DNA of 64,000 nt, from the NCBI RefSeq assembly GCF_002901845.1, contig NZ_PPQE01000028.1:1-64000 (forward strand), in the 5' to 3' direction. This document shows positions 38,814 to 47,556 of the stretch, in pieces. The position numbers and the translations under genes are program-made. Numbering within the stretch: position 1 is the first letter of the stretch; every line of letters starts with the position of its first letter. The notes below the pieces were generated by a model that made no database searches, was not told the origin of the DNA, and saw nothing but the letters and a program-made list of their open reading frames with translations. Source of the stretch: Staphylococcus hominis subsp. hominis (GTDB lineage: Bacteria; Bacillota; Bacilli; Staphylococcales; Staphylococcaceae).

Positions 38814-40082
38814 TTATTTCACATTTTCGTCGTTTTGTTTATACTTTATACCGTTAAAAAAGAAATTAAGAATAATAGCAGAGATTGCTCCTAAAACAAT
38901 ACCATTTTGAGTTAACCAAGCGAACTGTTCTCCTAAAGCTTTAAATGCTTGAGGTACAGCACTAATTCCTGTACCAAGTCCGACTGATACAGCAATAATT
39001 AATAAATTATTTTGATTTTTGAAGTCAATATTTCCTAAAATACTTACCCCATAAGCCATTACCATACCAAACATAGCAATCATTGCACCGCCTAACACAG
39101 GTAAAGGAATAATATTAGCCAGAGCACCTAATTTAGGTATACAACCACATATTAAAAGTAAGACTACCATTCCATATATGATTTTATTTTTCTTAGCTCC
39201 AGAAAGTGAAACAAGTCCTACGTTTTGCGAATAAGCTGTATAAGGGAAAGCATTAAAGATTGATCCTAAAATGATGGCTAGACCTTCCGCAGTGTAACCT
39301 TTACGAAAATCTTTACGTTCAAGCTTACGACCAGTGATTTCACTTAATGCATGATATACACCTGTTGATTCGATCAGACTTACAATTGCTACAATTGTAA
39401 ACACTAATGTTGCACCGAAATCAAAGCCAAATCCTGAGAAACGGAATGGTCGTGGAATACCGAGCCAATGTGCGTCACCAACTTGGCTAACATTAACTAA
39501 TCCAAATATACTAGCCAATATCGTGCCTATAACTAAACCAATCAAAATTGCAATAGATTTTAAGAATCCCGTTGTAAATCGTTGTAATAGTAAGATAACA
39601 ATAAGTGTCACCCCACCTAAAATTAGATTTTTAGGGTTACCATAATCTTTAGCACCTTGACCACCAGCAAGATAATTCATAGCAACGGGCATTAAGTTAA
39701 TTCCGATAATTGTAACGACACTACCTGTAACAACAGGTGGGAAAAATTTAACTAAATAAGAAAAGAATGGAGCAATGATTACAACTAAGATACCTGATAG
39801 GAACAATGATCCATATAACACGTCTAAACCTTTAGTCTGTCCAATTAAAATCATAGGTGCTACAGCAGTAAATGTACATCCTAAAACAATAGGTAGTCCT
39901 GTACCAGTAATCTTATTTGCTTGTAAAAATGTAGCTACTCCACACATAAAAATATCTACTGTAATTAAATAAGCAATCTCTTCAGGTGAAAATTTTAAAC
40001 TTGTTCCTACAATGATAGGTACTAAAATAGCACCTGCATACATTGCTAATAAATGTTGTACACTTAAAATTAAATTTTTCAT
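38814..40082 (-). CDS. pbuX: Xanthine permease
   Basis: 422-residue NCS2 (nucleobase:cation symporter 2) permease with about 14 membrane segments. Family motifs include GTGLPIVLGCTFTAVAPMI and SLIESTGVYHALSEITGRKL; the short QNVGLVSLSGA segment after AYS is the substrate-site helix. Its start overlaps the end of xpt by four bases, so the two are translated together. Position in the xpt operon points to xanthine. Confidence 0.94.
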   Translation of the reverse strand: MKNLILSVQHLLAMYAGAILVPIIVGTSLKFSPEEIAYLITVDIFMCGVATFLQANKITGTGLPIVLGCTFTAVAPMILIGQTKGLDVLYGSLFLSGILVVIIAPFFSYLVKFFPPVVTGSVVTIIGINLMPVAMNYLAGGQGAKDYGNPKNLILGGVTLIVILLLQRFTTGFLKSIAILIGLVIGTILASIFGLVNVSQVGDAHWLGIPRPFRFSGFGFDFGATLVFTIVAIVSLIESTGVYHALSEITGRKLERKDFRKGYTAEGLAIILGSIFNAFPYTAYSQNVGLVSLSGAKKNKIIYGMVVLLLICGCIPKLGALANIIPLPVLGGAMIAMFGMVMAYGVSILGNIDFKNQNNLLIIAVSVGLGTGISAVPQAFKALGEQFAWLTQNGIVLGAISAIILNFFFNGIKYKQNDENVK

Positions 40083-40660
40083 TCATCTTCACCTAGTAAA
40101 GTCACTTTATTCCCTGCTAAGGAAGCAACTTTACATAATGAAGAAACAGTTAAACCAGCCTCTTCCAATCTTTGTCGTCCATCTTGGAAACTTTTTTCTA
40201 CAACAATTCCTACGCCTACTGTTTCTGCTTTAGCTTGTTGTGCAATGTCGTACAATCCAAGTGAAGCATCACCATTTGCTAAGAAATCATCAATAATTAA
40301 TACTTTATCTTCAGGCCCTAAAAATTCTTCTGATACAATCACTGTACTTGTTTTATTTTTAGTAAATGAATGGATATCAGTACTGTAAAACCCATCTTTT
40401 AAAGTACTTGGCTTTGCTTTTTTTGCAAATAAGCATGGCACATCGAAATGTAATGCAGCCATGATTGCAGGAGCAATACCGGAAGCCTCAATAGTTAAAA
40501 TTTTCGTAATCCCTTTACCCTTAAATTGTTTATAAAATGTTTGACCCACTTCATACATTAATTTGGCATCAATTTGATGATTTAAAAATCCATCAACTTT
40601 TAATATTTTTTCATCAATGACTACGCCATCTTCCTTGACTTTTTGTTCGAGCGCTTCCAC
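40079..40660 (-). CDS. xpt: Xanthine phosphoribosyltransferase
   Basis: 193-residue salvage enzyme that turns xanthine and PRPP into XMP. The PRPP-binding loop VLIIDDFLANGDASLG (about 127-142) is typical of the Xpt/PurR group, with the AALHFDVPCLFAKKAKPS segment before it. Start GTG at 40658-40660 with GGAGG 7 bases upstream. First gene of xpt-pbuX-guaB-guaA, following a guanine riboswitch leader. Confidence 0.96.
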   Translation of the reverse strand: MEALEQKVKEDGVVIDEKILKVDGFLNHQIDAKLMYEVGQTFYKQFKGKGITKILTIEASGIAPAIMAALHFDVPCLFAKKAKPSTLKDGFYSTDIHSFTKNKTSTVIVSEEFLGPEDKVLIIDDFLANGDASLGLYDIAQQAKAETVGVGIVVEKSFQDGRQRLEEAGLTVSSLCKVASLAGNKVTLLGEDE

Positions 40661-40684
40661 TTCAAAACCTCCTAAACTTTATAT

Positions 40685-40716
40685 AAAAAAACCCGAAACT
40701 TTTATCTAGTTTCAGG
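40685..40716 (-). terminator. Riboswitch-linked terminator before xpt
   Basis: CCTGAAACT pairs with AGTTTCGGG around a 7-base loop and is followed by TTTTTTTATA on the minus strand, 24 bases before xpt. It is the likely expression platform of the guanine riboswitch. Confidence 0.85.
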
Positions 40717-40718
40717 AT

Positions 40719-40890
40719 CTATAAGTGAACAAGTACGATACACATTCATTTGTAACTTAGAAGTAAATGATTTAGATTTATAGATGATAAACAATACTTT
40801 ACATTATACAAATGATAATATAATACAAGACATCTTAGCCAATCCTCAAACTTCTCATTAACTTCCTTACCTTTGTACTTGAACTCATAG
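40719..40890 (-). promoter_or_regulatory. Putative long-range switch helix of the xpt leader
   Basis: The segment 40890-40875 (RNA CUAUGAGUUCAAGUAC), which includes the 3' strand of riboswitch helix P1, is complementary to 40736-40719 (RNA GUACUUGUUCACUUAUAG): 8 pairs with one G-U, a small internal loop, then 7 pairs. The second strand ends two bases before the terminator. The pairing would compete with P1 and thus with ligand binding, but it does not itself cover the terminator stem. Confidence 0.5.
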
Positions 40891-40951
40891 TCGCGTTGTT
40901 TATGGCAACACGGTAGAAACTTCTAAAGCCATATTCTTCAGATTATATGAG
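40884..40951 (-). promoter_or_regulatory. Guanine riboswitch aptamer
   Basis: Minus strand: P1 CTCATAT / CTATGAG, J1/2 AATC, P2 CTGAAG / CTTTAG with loop AATATGG, J2/3 AAGTTTCTACC, P3 GTGTTG / CAACGC with loop CCATAAA. All conserved purine-aptamer positions are present. The specificity base in GACTATG is C, which pairs with guanine rather than adenine. Guanine binding should stop transcription of xpt-pbuX-guaB-guaA. Confidence 0.93.
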
Positions 40952-40970
40952 CAATATAAATTATTTAATG

Positions 40971-40999
40971 ATAATAGCAAATTTTAAGCTTATTTTCAA
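40971..40999 (-). promoter_or_regulatory. xpt operon promoter
   Basis: Minus strand TTGAAA (40994-40999), 17 bases, TATTAT (40971-40976), about 20 bases before the aptamer's P1. Confidence 0.7.
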
Positions 41000-41118
41000 T
41001 AACTGATGGAGAGTTTATCCTTGTAATCACGCTACTTATAAATGTAAGCGTTTAATGTCTTATTAAAAAAACCGTATTTGTAAATTACATATTTTTAATT
41101 ATATAATTATATCGAAAC

Positions 41119-41143
41119 GTTTTATATCTATTCATTAGGGTAT
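41119..41143 (+). promoter_or_regulatory. SigB-type promoter
   Basis: GTTTTA (41119-41124), 13 bases, GGGTAT (41138-41143) matches the general-stress sigma-B consensus GTTTAA-N12-14-GGGTAT with one mismatch, 36 bases before the YflT-like gene. Confidence 0.75.
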
Positions 41144-41178
41144 AATTATTTAAAAGTAGCATGAAATGATGGAGGACG

Positions 41179-41592
41179 ATGAATATGCCAGATATTACAG
41201 TTCTAGATAATGAAAATCAAATTTACAATGTGATTGAAAAGAAAAAAGCAGAAGGATATTCAGAAAATGAGATATTTGTTATCAGTGAATCTAAATTACA
41301 TTTAGATGATTTACATAATTCTCAAGTAACACTTATAGCAACAAGTGGTTCATTCAGTGATCGCATGTCACGCTTATTAACCGGTGAAGATGGTGAAGAA
41401 GCTGTATTGAATAATTTCAAACTATCTGATAACCAAGCAGAACAATATAAAAAAGATGTGCTTGATGGCAAATTTTTAGTAATCACTAGAAAAGACGCTT
41501 CTTCACATAATGAAGTTGAAAAAAACAACGCAGCTTATGAAGAAGTTGATATCACTCATTACGCTAATGAGTCTGATGGTCCAAAATCTTAA
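41179..41592 (+). CDS. General stress protein, YflT/GSP17M family
   Basis: 137-residue acidic soluble protein with the N-terminal general stress protein 17M domain ([20 protein letters not shown], about 8-27; [15 protein letters not shown]). Function is unknown, but the family is a SigB regulon marker and a SigB-type promoter lies upstream here. GGAGG precedes the start; translation may begin at the first ATG or at the ATG two codons later. Monocistronic with its own terminator. Confidence 0.88.
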   Translation: MNMPDITVLDNENQIYNVIEKKKAEGYSENEIFVISESKLHLDDLHNSQVTLIATSGSFSDRMSRLLTGEDGEEAVLNNFKLSDNQAEQYKKDVLDGKFLVITRKDASSHNEVEKNNAAYEEVDITHYANESDGPKS

Positions 41593-41682
41593 AAATAAGT
41601 TTAACCATTCATTGTATTTAATCATGTCGATTGTTAAATGAACATACGTTTTTACAAAGTAACAGTCAAAAATTAATATATG

Positions 41683-41734
41683 CTTCTTTCAAAGTAAAGT
41701 GTGAATCGTTTATAACTTTGAAAGAAGTTTTTTA
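41683..41734 (+). terminator. Terminator of the stress protein gene
   Basis: CTTCTTTCAAAGT pairs perfectly with ACTTTGAAAGAAG around an 18-base loop, followed by TTTTTTA. Confidence 0.85.
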
Positions 41735-41807
41735 TTATATTTTGTATTATGATGTGCTACTTTACACATGTGCTATACTTAAAAAAATATAATGCGGGGA
41801 GATCGCT

Positions 41808-42470
41808 ATGAAATTTCACACTATTTATTCTTTAGAAGACGCTTATTATCAAAAAGCTGTCGAGTTTTATAATAAACAATTAGATGTTGATTTTTTTGAA
41901 GACAGCACTATCACAAAACGATCCTTACAGAATAATAAAACAGAAAATGATTATGTTTTGATTGTTGGTATTGAGAAAGAAAATATAATCAGTTTGGCCA
42001 CAGCACACTACGAAGCAACAACAAATTCAGCATTTCTAGTCCACTTATTAGCTGTAGTTGATTCAAATTATAATGAAATCATATCTCAAACTTTAAATGA
42101 AGTTGAAACACACCTAAATATATTATCTAATAAAGTACATTCTAGAGATATTAACTTTTTAATGATTGAAGTCCCGAAACATGATAATAGCATATTAGAT
42201 AATCAATTAATTAAACGACGTCATCATATCTTATTAGAAAATGACTTTGAACAACAATATGACATTGACTACTTGCATCCTAATTATACGTTTGAAGAAA
42301 CACCTATACATACTGACTTATTTATTAAATCTAACATTGAACTTACAAAAGACATCTATCCTGCTAGTGTGAAATCTAATTATATTCTCAAATATGTATT
42401 TGCGAATGGAATTTCTAGAGATATTATATATCCCCTTTTAGAAAAGATGAATTTACGTTCATCCTTATAG
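41808..42470 (+). CDS. Conserved staphylococcal protein, possible acyltransferase fold
   Basis: 220 residues, soluble. The arrangement YVLIVGIEKENIISLATAHYE, LVHLLAVVDSNY, then a long helix resembles a GNAT-like fold, but the acetyl-CoA motif is not convincing. A ribosome site GGGGAG precedes the ATG by 7 bases. It is monocistronic, between the stress gene and the DNA-binding coiled-coil gene. I cannot assign a function. Confidence 0.7.
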   Translation: MKFHTIYSLEDAYYQKAVEFYNKQLDVDFFEDSTITKRSLQNNKTENDYVLIVGIEKENIISLATAHYEATTNSAFLVHLLAVVDSNYNEIISQTLNEVETHLNILSNKVHSRDINFLMIEVPKHDNSILDNQLIKRRHHILLENDFEQQYDIDYLHPNYTFEETPIHTDLFIKSNIELTKDIYPASVKSNYILKYVFANGISRDIIYPLLEKMNLRSSL

Positions 42471-42520
42471 AATACTTGAAAAGAGCGATATAAAAGGTTA
42501 AACTAATATGCGAGGTTAGA

Positions 42521-42552
42521 CTGACGTTTCACTTACCGAAGACAAACGTCAG
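42521..42552. other. Perfect inverted repeat before the HTH gene
   Basis: CTGACGTTT and AAACGTCAG form a 9-bp stem around 14 bases, 45 bases upstream of the HTH/coiled-coil gene. It lacks a U-run, so it is not a standard terminator; it may be an operator or an RNA structure. Confidence 0.4.
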
Positions 42553-42596
42553 CGTAAATGAATGAATATATTATTTAAATACGAAAGGACTTCATT

Positions 42597-43214
42597 ATGT
42601 TAACTAAAGAATTTGCTCAACGTGTCGAGCTAAGTGAAAAACAAGTCCGTAAAATCGTCCAACATTTAGAAGAACGAGGATATCATCTTAGCAAGACTGA
42701 ATATCGTGGTCGTGAGGCTACAGATTTTAAAGAAGAAGATATTGAACTTTTCCAAGATATTGCAGAAAAGGTAAAACAAACAAATAGCTATGATTTAGCT
42801 TTCGAAGAATTAGAAAAAGAAAAAGACTTTTTACAAGTTATCGTTAAAGAAGACCAACAACAGTTACCTGCTGATCAAGGCGTTACACAATTAGTAGAAG
42901 ACTTACGTACCGAAATACAAAAAATGCGTGAAGAACGTCAAATGTTAGGTCAAATGATTACTCAAGTTCATCAACAACAAAATGAACTTAAGGAATTACA
43001 AAGTCAAATTACTGAAAAATTGGAGGCAAATAATGAGTCATTAGTTGCCATTCAAACAGCTCAAAAAGAACAATCTGATTATACTAAAAATAATTTGGTT
43101 AAAGAAATTAATGATAACAATCAACAAGCGATTGATACTTTAAAAGAGCATCAAACTTATGTTTCATCTTCAAATGAGAAAAAAGGATTCTTAGCTAGAC
43201 TATTTAATCTTTAA
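42597..43214 (+). CDS. HTH / coiled-coil protein of RacA- or RocS-like architecture
   Basis: 205 residues with an unusual three-part layout. An N-terminal MerR-like helix-turn-helix (ELSEKQVRKIVQHLEERGY, about 12-30, then SKTEYRGREATDF wing) should bind DNA. A long glutamine/glutamate-rich coiled coil runs from about 60 to 180 (MREERQMLGQMITQVHQQQ). The last eleven residues KKGFLARLFNL look like an amphipathic membrane anchor. Bacillus RacA and streptococcal RocS, which tie chromosomes to the membrane or polar proteins, share this layout. The family (DUF536/DUF3967-like) is only my recollection. GAAAGGA precedes the ATG. Confidence 0.8.
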   Translation: MLTKEFAQRVELSEKQVRKIVQHLEERGYHLSKTEYRGREATDFKEEDIELFQDIAEKVKQTNSYDLAFEELEKEKDFLQVIVKEDQQQLPADQGVTQLVEDLRTEIQKMREERQMLGQMITQVHQQQNELKELQSQITEKLEANNESLVAIQTAQKEQSDYTKNNLVKEINDNNQQAIDTLKEHQTYVSSSNEKKGFLARLFNL

Positions 43215-43247
43215 GGTCACAACTGTATATAGTGCTATTTACTAAAA

Positions 43248-43285
43248 CAGGATTGAAATTAAAAAATTTCGATCCTGCTTTTTTG
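43248..43285 (+). terminator. Terminator after the HTH/coiled-coil gene
   Basis: CAGGATTGAAATT pairs with AATTTCGATCCTG around AAAA, followed by CTTTTTTG. Confidence 0.85.
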
Positions 43286-43429
43286 TTTTAATACTCATTT
43301 TGTATCTATTTATCATTAGTTTGTAAAAACATTTAATAATTTATGTTATTTAAAGTATTGAATTATTATATATTTAATACTATTCTTATTAAATGTGTCG
43401 GATTTAACTAATAAAAGGAGAATCATTAT

Positions 43430-44821
43430 ATGGGAACATTATTTTCAATTATTAACATTGTCATCATGTTGATTTTCATTATCAGCTTATTCATTATGGC
43501 TAAAAAACATGTATCATTCCCAAAACGAGTCTTTACCGCTCTAGGATTAGGAATTGTATATGGAATTATTTTACACCTTATTTATGGTGTTAATTCTAAA
43601 GTGCTTGAAACCACAACTGATTGGTTTAGCATCGTTGGAGATGGCTATGTGACATTATTACAAATGATTGTTATGCCACTTATTTTTATTTCTATTGTTT
43701 CAGCATTTAGTAAGATACAAATTGGCGATAAATTTGCTAAGATAGGTTCTTATATTTTTATGTTTTTAATTGGTACTGTCGCTATTGCAGCCGTTGTAGG
43801 TATTTTTTATGCCATTGTATTTGGCCTTGATGCTTCAAGTATCGATTTAGGTAGTGCAGAACATGCACGAGGAAATGAAATTAGTAGTGAAGCGAAGCAG
43901 CTTACAGCGAATACACTACCACAACAAATTCTTGAATTATTACCAAGCAATCCTTTCTTAGATTTTACTGGTCAGAGAACAACTTCAACTATTGCAGTAG
44001 TAATATTTGCTATTTTTGTAGGATTTGCATACTTACGTGTTGCACGTAAACAACCTGATAATGGTAGCTTATTAAAACGTGGTATTGATGCTGTTTATGC
44101 TCTCATCATGTCAATTGTTACCTTTGTTTTAAGATTAACTCCTTATGGAATTATCGCAATTATGGCTTCTACAATTGCAACAAGTGATTTTTCAGCAATT
44201 TGGACATTAGGTAAATTCATGATTGCATCTTATGCAGCTTTACTTACAATGTATGTTATTCATTTAATTATTTTAGCGATTATGGGAATCAATCCTATTC
44301 GTTATGTTAAAAAAACACTTGAAGTACTGATTTTTGCATTTACATCACGTTCAAGTGCAGGAGCGCTTCCTTTAAATGTGCAAACTCAAACGCAACGTTT
44401 AGGAGTACCTGAAGGTATTGCAAACTTCTCAGCTTCATTCGGTTTGTCTATTGGTCAAAATGGATGTGCTGGTATTTATCCAGCAATGCTTGCTATTATG
44501 GTTGCTCCTGTTGCTCATGTTGACATCGATATACCATTCATTCTTACACTAATTAGCGTTGTAGTGATTAGTTCATTTGGTGTAGCTGGCGTTGGTGGCG
44601 GTGCAACTTTCGCTTCAATTCTTGTATTATCAACTTTAAACTTACCAGTTGCATTAGCTGGTGTATTAATTTCTATCGAACCAATTATTGATATGGGTCG
44701 TACCGCTCTAAATGTCAATGATTCCATGTTAGCAGGTACTGGTACAGCACGTTTAACAGGTAACTTAGATAAAGAAAAATTTAATTCTAACCATTATGGA
44801 GAATTATCCACAGAATCATAA
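43430..44821 (+). CDS. tcyP: L-cystine:cation symporter TcyP
   Basis: 463-residue member of the dicarboxylate/amino acid:cation symporter (DAACS) family with about nine membrane segments and the re-entrant loops. The FTSRSSAGALPLNVQ loop and NGCAGIYPAMLAIMVAP match the TcyP (L-cystine) branch, rather than glutamate carriers. AAAGGAG precedes the ATG. It stands alone, ahead of nfrA on the opposite strand. Cystine import fits the sulfur genes elsewhere in the window; CymR control is likely from related species, not shown here. Confidence 0.9.
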   Translation: MGTLFSIINIVIMLIFIISLFIMAKKHVSFPKRVFTALGLGIVYGIILHLIYGVNSKVLETTTDWFSIVGDGYVTLLQMIVMPLIFISIVSAFSKIQIGDKFAKIGSYIFMFLIGTVAIAAVVGIFYAIVFGLDASSIDLGSAEHARGNEISSEAKQLTANTLPQQILELLPSNPFLDFTGQRTTSTIAVVIFAIFVGFAYLRVARKQPDNGSLLKRGIDAVYALIMSIVTFVLRLTPYGIIAIMASTIATSDFSAIWTLGKFMIASYAALLTMYVIHLIILAIMGINPIRYVKKTLEVLIFAFTSRSSAGALPLNVQTQTQRLGVPEGIANFSASFGLSIGQNGCAGIYPAMLAIMVAPVAHVDIDIPFILTLISVVVISSFGVAGVGGGATFASILVLSTLNLPVALAGVLISIEPIIDMGRTALNVNDSMLAGTGTARLTGNLDKEKFNSNHYGELSTES

Positions 44822-44828
44822 AATAACA

Positions 44829-44868
44829 AGAGAGACAGAATTTCAAACAAATTCTGCCTCTCTTTTTT
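44829..44868. terminator. Bidirectional terminator tcyP / nfrA
   Basis: AGAGAGACAGAATTT pairs with AAATTCTGCCTCTCT (one mismatch) and is followed by TTTTTTCGG on the plus strand. It lies between two convergent genes. Confidence 0.8.
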
Positions 44869-44878
44869 CGGTTTTATT

Positions 44879-45643
44879 TTATCTTTTCATTAGTCCAGCT
44901 TTATTTAATTGCTCTAACATATCTAATCGTGCTTTCCCACTTAAAAATCCAGCAACTTGTTGAGACCAGGTTTCATTTCTTACACCATTTGTACGGTCTT
45001 GATAGTATTTACTCACCATTTGATCATAAGTGTTTAATGTTTCTTTTTGGTGTGCTTTATTGCTATTATAGACATTTTTATGGAAGATATGTTCAAAAGG
45101 TAAACGTGGTTTTGGTGATCCATTTTCATCCTCAGCTGGCTCTCCTACAGCCATACCAAATAAAGGGAAGGCATATTCAGGTAAGTCTAAAATCTCACGT
45201 ACACGCCCGACATCATTGCGAAGCGAACCTAAGTATACAATGCCATAGCCCATATCTTCAGCTGCTAAAGCAATATTTTCTGATACTAATGCAACATCGA
45301 TGGCACCAACTAATAAGCCCTCAGCCGACTCAAATGACGTCTCCATATGTTGTTCTACATCTTCATTAATAAGATTGTGACGATAATAATCTAAAACAAA
45401 TACAAATAAATAGCCATTGTCTACCACATATTGTTGCCCTGATACTTCTTTGAGTTGTGCTTTAATTTCTGGATCTTCTACTCCAATAATAGAATACGTT
45501 TGTAAATAACTAGATGTTGAAGCACTTTGTCCAGCTTCAACTAACTTTCTAACAACACCTTCACTTAAAGGTTGATCTTTAAATCTTCGAACTGAATGAT
45601 GTTTTTTAGCTAATTCGTAAACATAATCTGACATTAAGTCCAC
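44879..45643 (-). CDS. nfrA: NADPH-dependent FMN nitroreductase NfrA
   Basis: 254-residue flavoprotein of the nitroreductase family. The FMN-binding start KKHHSVRRFKDQPLSEGVV and the VYLGSLRNDVGRVREILDLP segment with AVGEPAE are typical of NfrA/FRP. It reduces flavins, disulfides and nitro compounds with NADPH and is stress induced in S. aureus. Translation could start at the first ATG or the ATG three codons later. Oriented against tcyP and divergent from the FAH-fold gene. Confidence 0.9.
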   Translation of the reverse strand: MDLMSDYVYELAKKHHSVRRFKDQPLSEGVVRKLVEAGQSASTSSYLQTYSIIGVEDPEIKAQLKEVSGQQYVVDNGYLFVFVLDYYRHNLINEDVEQHMETSFESAEGLLVGAIDVALVSENIALAAEDMGYGIVYLGSLRNDVGRVREILDLPEYAFPLFGMAVGEPAEDENGSPKPRLPFEHIFHKNVYNSNKAHQKETLNTYDQMVSKYYQDRTNGVRNETWSQQVAGFLSGKARLDMLEQLNKAGLMKR

Positions 45644-45789
45644 TCCTTTTTTAATTACTGAATATATATTAACAATTTATATTTTATTTTTCTTCAAAAT
45701 TGCCCTTTATTTTAAATTAAGATTTGCATGCTAAACCAATTAAAGTTATCATAATAATGACAATTTTCAGATATCAAAGGAGAGATACT

Positions 45790-46569
45790 ATGACTCACGC
45801 TAACAAAGAAGTTTCAACAGCCTTATATCAAGCTTTTACATCAAAAAAACCGATTAATTTTATCAGTTCCTCTTTTGAACTAAATGAGTTAGAAGCCTAT
45901 CACACACAAGATGATCTCATTAATCAATTAAAAAATAAGCAAAAATCAGAAATTAAAGGTTACAAAGTAAGTATGACAAGTGCCGCCACTCAAGCCATTG
46001 CCAATACAAATGAGCCTGCGTACGGTACTATTTTATCTACTCAAGTAGTCGAGGGGGATAACTCTATCTCATTATCAACATTATTTGATCCATTACTTGA
46101 ACCTGAACTTATTTTTGAGTTAACTGCAGACTTACCAGAGAATGCCGATGTTCAAACCATCTTAGAAAGTGTAAAAGTAGCTCCAGGTATTGAAATTCCT
46201 GACGCACGTTATAAAGATTGGTTCCCTAACTTTGCTTTATCAGATTTAATTTCAGATAATACTGCAACAGGTTTAATTGTGGTTGGAAAAAGAGTAACAC
46301 CTCTTGATTACAAATCATTTGCTGATATTAACTTAAAGTTATTTAAAAATGATCAAGAAATTGAAACAGGACACTCTAGTGACGTACTAGGAAATCCTAT
46401 TGAATCTATAAAATGGTTAAATAAAAAATTACATTCACATGGAAAACGTTTAGAAAAAGGGCAATTTATTTCTTCAGGTACATTTATTTCACCCCTACAG
46501 TTAGAAAAAGGTATTTATATTGCTGAATACGAGAAAGTAGGAAGCGTAAAAGTAGAAGTCAAAGACTGA
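45790..46569 (+). CDS. 2-keto-4-pentenoate hydratase / FAH-superfamily protein
   Basis: 259 residues from the ATG at 45790 (MTHANKEVS), with AAGGAGAG 8 bases upstream; a frame 66 bases longer would begin before this site. Segments YKVSMTSAATQ, LLEPELIFEL and VAPGIEIPDAR with metal-binding Glu/Glu/Asp fit the MhpD-type hydratase branch of the fumarylacetoacetate hydrolase superfamily. Such enzymes hydrate 2-oxo-pentenoates in catabolism, but no other degradation genes are nearby, so the substrate is open. Monocistronic. Confidence 0.85.
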   Translation: MTHANKEVSTALYQAFTSKKPINFISSSFELNELEAYHTQDDLINQLKNKQKSEIKGYKVSMTSAATQAIANTNEPAYGTILSTQVVEGDNSISLSTLFDPLLEPELIFELTADLPENADVQTILESVKVAPGIEIPDARYKDWFPNFALSDLISDNTATGLIVVGKRVTPLDYKSFADINLKLFKNDQEIETGHSSDVLGNPIESIKWLNKKLHSHGKRLEKGQFISSGTFISPLQLEKGIYIAEYEKVGSVKVEVKD

Positions 46570-46853
46570 TTTTAATAAAATAATATTGAAAATACTTGAT
46601 ACTCTCTTCAGATTTATATGTTTCAAAGCGTAACTTGGAGAGAGTTTTAATCTATTATGTTTGATTCCCATTATCAAATACTATCCTTTAGTTGAGAATA
46701 TATTTAAGCGAAAAGATGTGTTTTTATTTACAATTTACATTTTTTAATTAGAAAAAATAATCCTCCCAATATCTTAAAAAAGTTAATATATTTTATATGA
46801 ACCTTGTTATATCAGTGCTTTATATTGTTTTTCTTACTTTTAAGTGTATTATG
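46570..46853. other. Intergenic stretch before ahpC
   Basis: It contains a weak terminator-like hairpin (ACTCTCTTC with GGAGAGAGT, 46601-46650, followed by TTTTAATC) for the FAH-fold gene. The rest is A/T-rich without an open frame. Confidence 0.5.
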
Positions 46854-46910
46854 TTGACGAAATAAAATCTACATGTAATAATATTAATCAAGAGATTAGA
46901 ATTATTATAA
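46854..46910 (+). promoter_or_regulatory. ahpCF promoter with PerR box
   Basis: TTGACG (46854-46859) and TAATAA (46876-46881) form a SigA promoter with 16-base spacing. TTAGAATTATTATAA at 46896-46910 differs from the PerR consensus TTATAATNATTATAA at one position and would cover the transcription start region, as for peroxide-inducible ahpC in Bacillus and S. aureus. Confidence 0.8.
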
Positions 46911-46972
46911 ATAAGCAATGATTATTATGTAGTTCTAATTTAATATTCGATAAATCAGGAGGAATTTAAGTT

Positions 46973-47542
46973 ATGTCTTTAATCAATAAAGAAATCTTAC
47001 CTTTCACAGCACAAGCATATGATCCTAAAAATGATGAATTCAAAGAAGTAAGCCAAGATGATTTAAAAGGTTCTTGGAGTGTTGTTTGCTTCTATCCAGC
47101 TGACTTCTCTTTCGTATGTCCAACTGAATTAGAAGATTTACAAAACCAATATAGCCAATTACAAGATTTAGGTGTTAATGTATTTTCAGTTTCAACTGAT
47201 ACTCATTTCGTACACAAAGCTTGGCACGATCATTCAGACGCAATCAGCAAAATCCAATACACTATGATTGGTGACCCTTCTCAAATCATCACTCGTAACT
47301 TCGATGTATTAGATGAAGAAGCAGGTTTGGCACAACGTGGTACATTTATCGTTGACCCTGATGGTGTAGTTCAAGCAGCAGAAATTAATGCAGATGGTAT
47401 TGGCCGTGATGCAAGTACATTAGTAAATAAAATCAAAGCCGCACAATACGTACGTCAACATCCAGGGGAAGTTTGCCCAGCAAAATGGGAAGAAGGTTCT
47501 GAATCATTACAACCAGGATTAGACTTAGTAGGTAAAATTTAA
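46973..47542 (+). CDS. ahpC: Alkyl hydroperoxide reductase, peroxiredoxin subunit
   Basis: 189-residue typical 2-Cys peroxiredoxin that reduces hydrogen peroxide, organic peroxides and peroxynitrite. The peroxidatic Cys49 stands in [12 protein letters not shown] and the resolving Cys168 in [14 protein letters not shown] precedes the ATG. It is followed after 14 bases by ahpF, its reductase, in one operon under a PerR-type box. Confidence 0.98.
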   Translation: MSLINKEILPFTAQAYDPKNDEFKEVSQDDLKGSWSVVCFYPADFSFVCPTELEDLQNQYSQLQDLGVNVFSVSTDTHFVHKAWHDHSDAISKIQYTMIGDPSQIITRNFDVLDEEAGLAQRGTFIVDPDGVVQAAEINADGIGRDASTLVNKIKAAQYVRQHPGEVCPAKWEEGSESLQPGLDLVGKI

Positions 47543-47556
47543 GGAGGCATTTAAGT

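Noticed and set aside
45740-45789. Possible CodY or PerR site before the FAH-fold gene (AATTTTCAGA; GTTATCATAATAATGAC)
   Set aside because: Only about 11 of 15 positions match either consensus, which is expected by chance in A/T-rich DNA.
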